Under the pieces are notes generated by a model, which did not search any database, was not told the origin of the DNA, and was given only the letters and a program-made list of their open reading frames with translations. From positions 1-18,886 of the forward strand of contig CAKUJT010000050.1 in assembly GCA_934661765.1 (NCBI GenBank): DNA of 18,886 bases, written 5' to 3'. The position numbers and the translations under genes are program-made. Of this stretch, positions 15,285 through 18,886 are shown piece after piece. Source of the DNA: an uncultured Senegalimassilia sp. Its GTDB lineage: Bacteria; Actinomycetota; Coriobacteriia; Coriobacteriales; Eggerthellaceae. Within the stretch, counting starts at the first letter, position 1, and the number at the start of each line of letters is the position of its first letter.

Positions 15285-15291
15285 ACTTTAT

Positions 15292-16158
15292 ATGACTTGC
15301 GTGTTCCATACTTATCATCCCATCGTCCCCTTTGCCTTCATCGCGTGTGCGCTAGCGCTGAGCATGGGGTGCATGCATCCCGTTTACGTGGCCTTGTCCC
15401 TTGCGGGGGCATTGGCGTGCTCGGCGGTGTGTCGCGGTGGACGTGCCACCTTATTGTCGCTGAGATGGGTTGTTCCCCTCTGCCTTATCGTGGCGGCGGC
15501 GAACCCATTGTTCGTGGCATCGGGCTCTACCGAGTTGTTTCGTATCGGGTCGCGAGCCGTATATGCCGAGGCGGTCATCTACGGCTTATGCTCGGGTGGG
15601 ATGTTCGCCGCCGTGTTCCTGTGGTTCGCTTCCTATTCGGCTTGCCTGGATAGCCAACGCACCATGATGCTGTTCGGGCGCCTCCTTCCCGTCGTCACCC
15701 TGATGGTGTCGCAGGTGTTGCGCCTGGTGCCTCAATTCGTTTCGCGCGGGCGCGCGGTTTTGGCGGTGCAAAACGCTGCCAGCGCCGCGACGGCGCAAAC
15801 CAAGCGCGAAAAGGCCGCGTCTCGTTTGCGCGTGGTGAACGTGCTCATGGGTTGGGGAATGGAGGATTCCCTTGAACGTAGCGATGCTATGCGCGCCCGT
15901 GGCTACAACTGCGGCGCAAAACGCACGTCGTATCGCCGATTCCGTATCGGACGCGCCGATGTTTGCGTGCTTGTGTGTCTGCTTGTCTTGGTCGCAGCTT
16001 CAGTGGCTTGCGCGCTGGTCGAGTTGTTGGGATATGCGTTCTATCCGACTATGAAAGCCAGCGGCCCCTGGTGGCATTTTGCGCCGTATGCCCTGCTCAT
16101 GCTGTTTCCTGTTGCCTTATCCACCTTGGATTGGTGGCGTTGGAGGTCGTGCCGATGA
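15292..16158 (+). CDS. ecfT: ECF transporter transmembrane component EcfT (B12 locus)
   Basis: This is a second EcfT scaffold protein, 288 residues. It has several membrane helices: about 10-45, 57-76, 90-115, 125-150, 222-250 and 263-282. The coupling-helix motifs are LRLVPQFVSRGRAV (143-156) and EDSLERSDAMRARGY (191-205), with a canonical Ala-Arg-Gly at 202-204. The following GAKRTSYRRFR (208-218) is typical of EcfT proteins encoded beside dedicated S components. The start is the first ATG after the direct repeat; GGAG lies about 14 bases upstream, a weak spacing. Its stop overlaps the start of the next gene by four bases (ATGA at 16155-16158). It differs clearly from the EcfT at 1596-2396, so the two importers are unlikely to be recent duplicates. 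Confidence 0.9.
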   Translation: MTCVFHTYHPIVPFAFIACALALSMGCMHPVYVALSLAGALACSAVCRGGRATLLSLRWVVPLCLIVAAANPLFVASGSTELFRIGSRAVYAEAVIYGLCSGGMFAAVFLWFASYSACLDSQRTMMLFGRLLPVVTLMVSQVLRLVPQFVSRGRAVLAVQNAASAATAQTKREKAASRLRVVNVLMGWGMEDSLERSDAMRARGYNCGAKRTSYRRFRIGRADVCVLVCLLVLVAASVACALVELLGYAFYPTMKASGPWWHFAPYALLMLFPVALSTLDWWRWRSCR

Positions 16159-17747
16159 ATCCTCAAAACCATTCTCTATTCGAAAACAACGCCGCGACTC
16201 CCGAGGAATCCCCAGTTCCTGCAGTGCAGGTGTGCGGCTATACGTTTGCCTATCCATCTGGTGAAGGCGATCGCCGCGAATCGCCCGCGGTCTTGAGCGA
16301 TGTGAGCCTTCGCATCGAACAGGGAGCGTTTTGCGTTCTCGTTGGAGCCACCGGTTCGGGAAAGACCACCCTTTTGCGCTCCCTCAAACCTGAACTCGCT
16401 CCGGTTGGCGAGTCGTCAGGCGACATCTTCGTGCTCGGTCGTGTCTTGAAGCCGCACAAGGCTAGTTGCGCTGCAGGTCATCAGGCCGATCAACCCGTGA
16501 ATCCCGCCGCAAACCCGATAACCCCGTTGGAATCCGCCCAGCTTATCGGTTATGTCATGCAAGATCCCGCGGCGCAGATCGTGTGCGATACCGTTTGGCA
16601 CGAGCTGGCGTTCGGTCTGGAGAACCTGGGTGTCGAACCCGACCAGATGCGCCGGCGCATCGCCGAGGTCGCGCATTTCTTCGGCATCGAGCCGTGGATC
16701 AGGTCGAAAACCGAGGACCTCTCTGGAGGCCAAAAGCAGCTTGTAAACCTGGCTGCCGTGCTCGCGCTGCGTCCTAGGCTGCTGCTGCTTGATGAGCCGA
16801 CCGCTCAGCTCGACCCCAATGCCGTCAAACAGTTCCTGTTCATGCTTTCCCGCGTGAACCGTGAGCTCGGCATCACCGTGGTCATGGCCACGCATTCGCC
16901 AGAGGACGTTCGTCCGTATGCAACCCAGCGCATCGACTTAAGCGCGCCCGGCCCGATTGGCACGTTCGAGCGCGCAAAAGCCGCATTATCCCCGTATTTC
17001 GATAGCCGATCCACTCAGCTCGCGGATGCTGACGCGGCGTTGACAGCCCGTGATGTGCATTTCCGCTTCGATCGCAATGCGTCTTGGGTCCTGCGCGGGG
17101 TGGAGTTTCGCGTTCGGCAGGGAAGCGTCCATGCGCTTGTGGGTGGCAACGGATGCGGCAAAACCACGCTTTTGCGTTGTCTTGCCGGTGTTCTGACTCC
17201 GCAACGTGGCCGCATCGACAATAAGCTAGCGGCATCTCAGGCATTGCTGCCGCAAGATCCCAAGGCACTTCTAGTATGCGACTCCGTGCGCGAGGAGCTT
17301 ATGGAATGGGCTTCGCGTTGCGATTACGACGAGCAAGCTGCGCATGTCATGGCGCGGCGTTTCGGCTTGTCCGACCAGCTGAACCGCCATCCGTTCGACT
17401 TATCCGGCGGCCAGCAGCAAAAGCTCGCAATCGCCAAGCTATTGCTTGCGCAGCCTCGATTGCTGTTCCTCGATGAGCCTACAAAGGGTCTCGATCCCGC
17501 ATCGTCCGCCGATCTTTCGCGCATCGTGAAGGCGTTGGCGGCGGAGGGTAAAACCATTGTCTTGGTTACGCACGATCTAGACTTCGCGTTCGCCACGGCC
17601 GACGAGGTCTCCATGCTCTTCGACGGAGAACTTGCCTGTACAGAACCTGTTCAGGACTTTTTCGACAACAACCTCATCTACCGTCCGAATTCGGAGTGCC
17701 GCTTCTTCGGGCAAATCACGGAAGACGGTGCAGCTCATGACGAATAG
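16155..17747 (+). CDS. Fused two-domain ECF ATPase (B12 locus)
   Basis: Two ABC ATPase domains lie in one 530-residue chain. Domain 1 has Walker A GATGSGKTT (64-72), MQDPAAQ (135-141), signature LSGGQ (189-193), Walker B LLLLDEP with Glu214, and the H-loop ATH with His247. Domain 2 has Walker A GGNGCGKTT (330-338), LPQDPKA (365-371), LSGGQ (416-420), Walker B LLFLDEP with Glu441, and VTH with His473. All key residues are intact in both halves. Domain 1 carries an insert (about 100-126) before the Q-loop. The layout resembles YkoD-like dual ATPases of dedicated ECF importers more than the EcfA1-EcfA2 fusion at 2393-4282. GGAGG lies nine bases before the ATG, which overlaps the ecfT stop. The S-component gene starts within its last codons. 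Confidence 0.92.
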   Translation: MNPQNHSLFENNAATPEESPVPAVQVCGYTFAYPSGEGDRRESPAVLSDVSLRIEQGAFCVLVGATGSGKTTLLRSLKPELAPVGESSGDIFVLGRVLKPHKASCAAGHQADQPVNPAANPITPLESAQLIGYVMQDPAAQIVCDTVWHELAFGLENLGVEPDQMRRRIAEVAHFFGIEPWIRSKTEDLSGGQKQLVNLAAVLALRPRLLLLDEPTAQLDPNAVKQFLFMLSRVNRELGITVVMATHSPEDVRPYATQRIDLSAPGPIGTFERAKAALSPYFDSRSTQLADADAALTARDVHFRFDRNASWVLRGVEFRVRQGSVHALVGGNGCGKTTLLRCLAGVLTPQRGRIDNKLAASQALLPQDPKALLVCDSVREELMEWASRCDYDEQAAHVMARRFGLSDQLNRHPFDLSGGQQQKLAIAKLLLAQPRLLFLDEPTKGLDPASSADLSRIVKALAAEGKTIVLVTHDLDFAFATADEVSMLFDGELACTEPVQDFFDNNLIYRPNSECRFFGQITEDGAAHDE

Positions 17748-18696
17748 GGAACCAGGGGAGGCCGGGGCCTCCGGGCAAAACCCCCAAAGCCCACAACGCG
17801 GCGAGCAGCGCTTTCCCGCTCGATGCGCTTCGCAAAACGCACCGAAAGTCGTAGAGCGAAACAGCTGCGACATGAAGGCGTCGGACGCCGCGGGTCAAAA
17901 CCCGCCCGTTCGGCATAATCGCGATCATCGCGCAAAAAGCCAAATCGCTTTGGAGGCGCTATCAATCTGCGCAACGCCTGCAATCCTGGTGGCATGCACG
18001 CTCACGAACGCCGACCAAACTGCGCTTCTGTCGTTGGTGGTCGTTCTCGCATCGCTTGGCGTGTTCTTCGCAACATACGAATCCTCCGCTCCGCGCTTGC
18101 GCGACATCATGCCGACGGTGGTCTTAGCCGCGCTCGCCGCAGCAGGGCGAATCCTGTTTGCTCCGATTCCGGATTTCAAGCCGGTAAGCGCCATCGCTAT
18201 CATAGCTGGCGTGGTGTTCGGCAGAAAAAGCGGGTTCATGGTGGGTGCATTGGCCGCACTGACATCGAACTTATTCTTCGGGCAAGGCCCATGGACCCCG
18301 TGGCAGATGTATGCATGGGGCCTCGTAGGCTACGGAGCGGGACTTTTGGCGGCAATCCCCGCAAAAGCCCCTAAAAGCACCGACAGCTCAAGGCTTGCCG
18401 AATGCGGGGAAGGCCGCAGTTCGCGCAAGCAGCCTTTGATTGAGCAACATGTTGTAGTCATCTATATATATGGATTTGTTTCCTGCCTCATATACGGCTT
18501 CATCTTGAACGCATGGAGCATCCTCAGCTTCTATCACGCGCAAGCAAGCGGCCTCGCCGGAATCCTACTGGTATATGCAACCGCTCTGCCATTCGATGTG
18601 GCCCATGGCGTAGCAACGGTTGCCTTCTTGGCAGCGCTATATGCGCCATGGCGTCGCAAACTGAAACGAATCAAAAGTAAGTATGGAATGGAATAG
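17737..18696 (+). CDS. cbrT: ECF transporter S component, CbrT-like (probable cobalamin specificity)
   Basis: This 319-residue membrane protein is the substrate-binding subunit of the downstream importer. The core PTVVLAALAAAGRILFAPIP (126-145), SAIAIIAGVVFGRKSGFMVG (151-170) and ALTSNLFFGQGPWTPWQMYA (174-193), followed by GLVGYGAGLLA, is the pattern I associate with CbrT-type cobalamin S components. The riboswitch and DUF4430 genes in the same operon support this. Residues 1-68 are a hydrophilic, charged extension not usual for S components, and a second soluble loop (about 208-236) interrupts the membrane core. The ATG at 17737 overlaps the end of the ATPase gene by 11 bases and has no clear ribosome binding site; an internal ATG at 17872 is an alternative. 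Base composition is more AT-rich than its neighbours. Specificity is inferred. Confidence 0.82.
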   Translation: MTNREPGEAGASGQNPQSPQRGEQRFPARCASQNAPKVVERNSCDMKASDAAGQNPPVRHNRDHRAKSQIALEALSICATPAILVACTLTNADQTALLSLVVVLASLGVFFATYESSAPRLRDIMPTVVLAALAAAGRILFAPIPDFKPVSAIAIIAGVVFGRKSGFMVGALAALTSNLFFGQGPWTPWQMYAWGLVGYGAGLLAAIPAKAPKSTDSSRLAECGEGRSSRKQPLIEQHVVVIYIYGFVSCLIYGFILNAWSILSFYHAQASGLAGILLVYATALPFDVAHGVATVAFLAALYAPWRRKLKRIKSKYGME

Positions 18697-18886
18697 GGAA
18701 GCACTACCAAGCAAAACACTACATATAGTATGTACGCTAAGAAGCACCAGTAAATATAGAAACAAATGCCACATATTGTGTACAGGATGTGAAGAGAAGG
18801 GCAAAATCGCATCAAGGGATTGCCAAGCGGCCCGCAGCCGCGTAATATACATCCCCGCCCTGAGGCAAGGGCGCACCGGAACGGGA
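18697..18886. other. AT-rich intergenic end of window with two related near-palindromes
   Basis: There is no convincing gene in the last 190 bases. ACATATAGTATGTAC (18721-18735) and ACATATTGTGTAC (18771-18783) are related near-palindromes about 49 bases apart, possibly operator sites for a gene beyond the window. A small hairpin (CGCCCT at 18856-18861 with 18868-18873) lies at the end and is cut off by the window edge. No terminator for the B12 operon is evident. Confidence 0.4.

Noticed and set aside
18850..18886. Start of another riboswitch at the window edge
   Set aside because: A short GC hairpin followed by CACCGGAACGGGA is suggestive, but the element is cut off and no diagnostic core can be read.

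Overview
The window reads as chromosome of a GC-rich Gram-positive anaerobe, most likely an Eggerthellaceae-type member of the Coriobacteriia. This is inferred from high GC, AGGAGG-type ribosome binding sites, Pro/Ala/Ser-rich surface proteins with a C-terminal membrane anchor, and two ECF-type vitamin transporter loci. No database search was possible. There are no rRNA or tRNA genes, CRISPR arrays or insertion sequences that I could find.

Layout. (1) 65-904: two small divergent genes, an acidic hypothetical protein (minus) and a DUF1292 protein (plus), followed by a hairpin terminator at 1080-1107. (2) 1155-5508, minus strand: a promoter, an FMN riboswitch with a clear intrinsic terminator, the riboflavin S component ribU, a 256-base spacer with two overlapping hairpins, a fused EcfA1-EcfA2 ATPase, EcfT, and a small flavin-binding (PPOX-fold) protein. 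This is a complete riboflavin/flavin uptake unit whose ATPase/EcfT pair may also serve other S components. (3) 5662-10494, plus strand: an Na+:alanine/glycine symporter (AGCS family), a BaiN/HI0933-like flavoprotein with an unusual basic tail, and a COG2509-type FAD dehydrogenase, tightly packed. (4) 10519-10935, minus: an MGMT-family alkyltransferase-like protein. (5) 11131-18696, plus: a cobalamin-riboswitch-like leader, a 963-residue surface protein with two transcobalamin-like DUF4430 domains and a beta-propeller, a second membrane-anchored DUF4430 protein, a terminator-like hairpin, then EcfT, a second fused EcfA-EcfA ATPase, and an S component resembling CbrT (cobalamin). (6) 18697-18886: AT-rich intergenic DNA with two related near-palindromes.

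How they work together. The most interesting unit is block 5. A B12-sensing leader heads an operon that puts transcobalamin-like domains plus a propeller on the cell surface, a short stalked DUF4430 protein at the membrane, and a dedicated ECF importer beneath them. I read it as a candidate monoderm B12 capture-and-relay system, functionally parallel to the surface B12-binding proteins of Bacteroides but built from different parts. The family calls are well supported by sequence; ligand specificity and the relay mechanism are inference. Block 2 is the flavin counterpart, so the window carries two vitamin-uptake operons, each under its own riboswitch.
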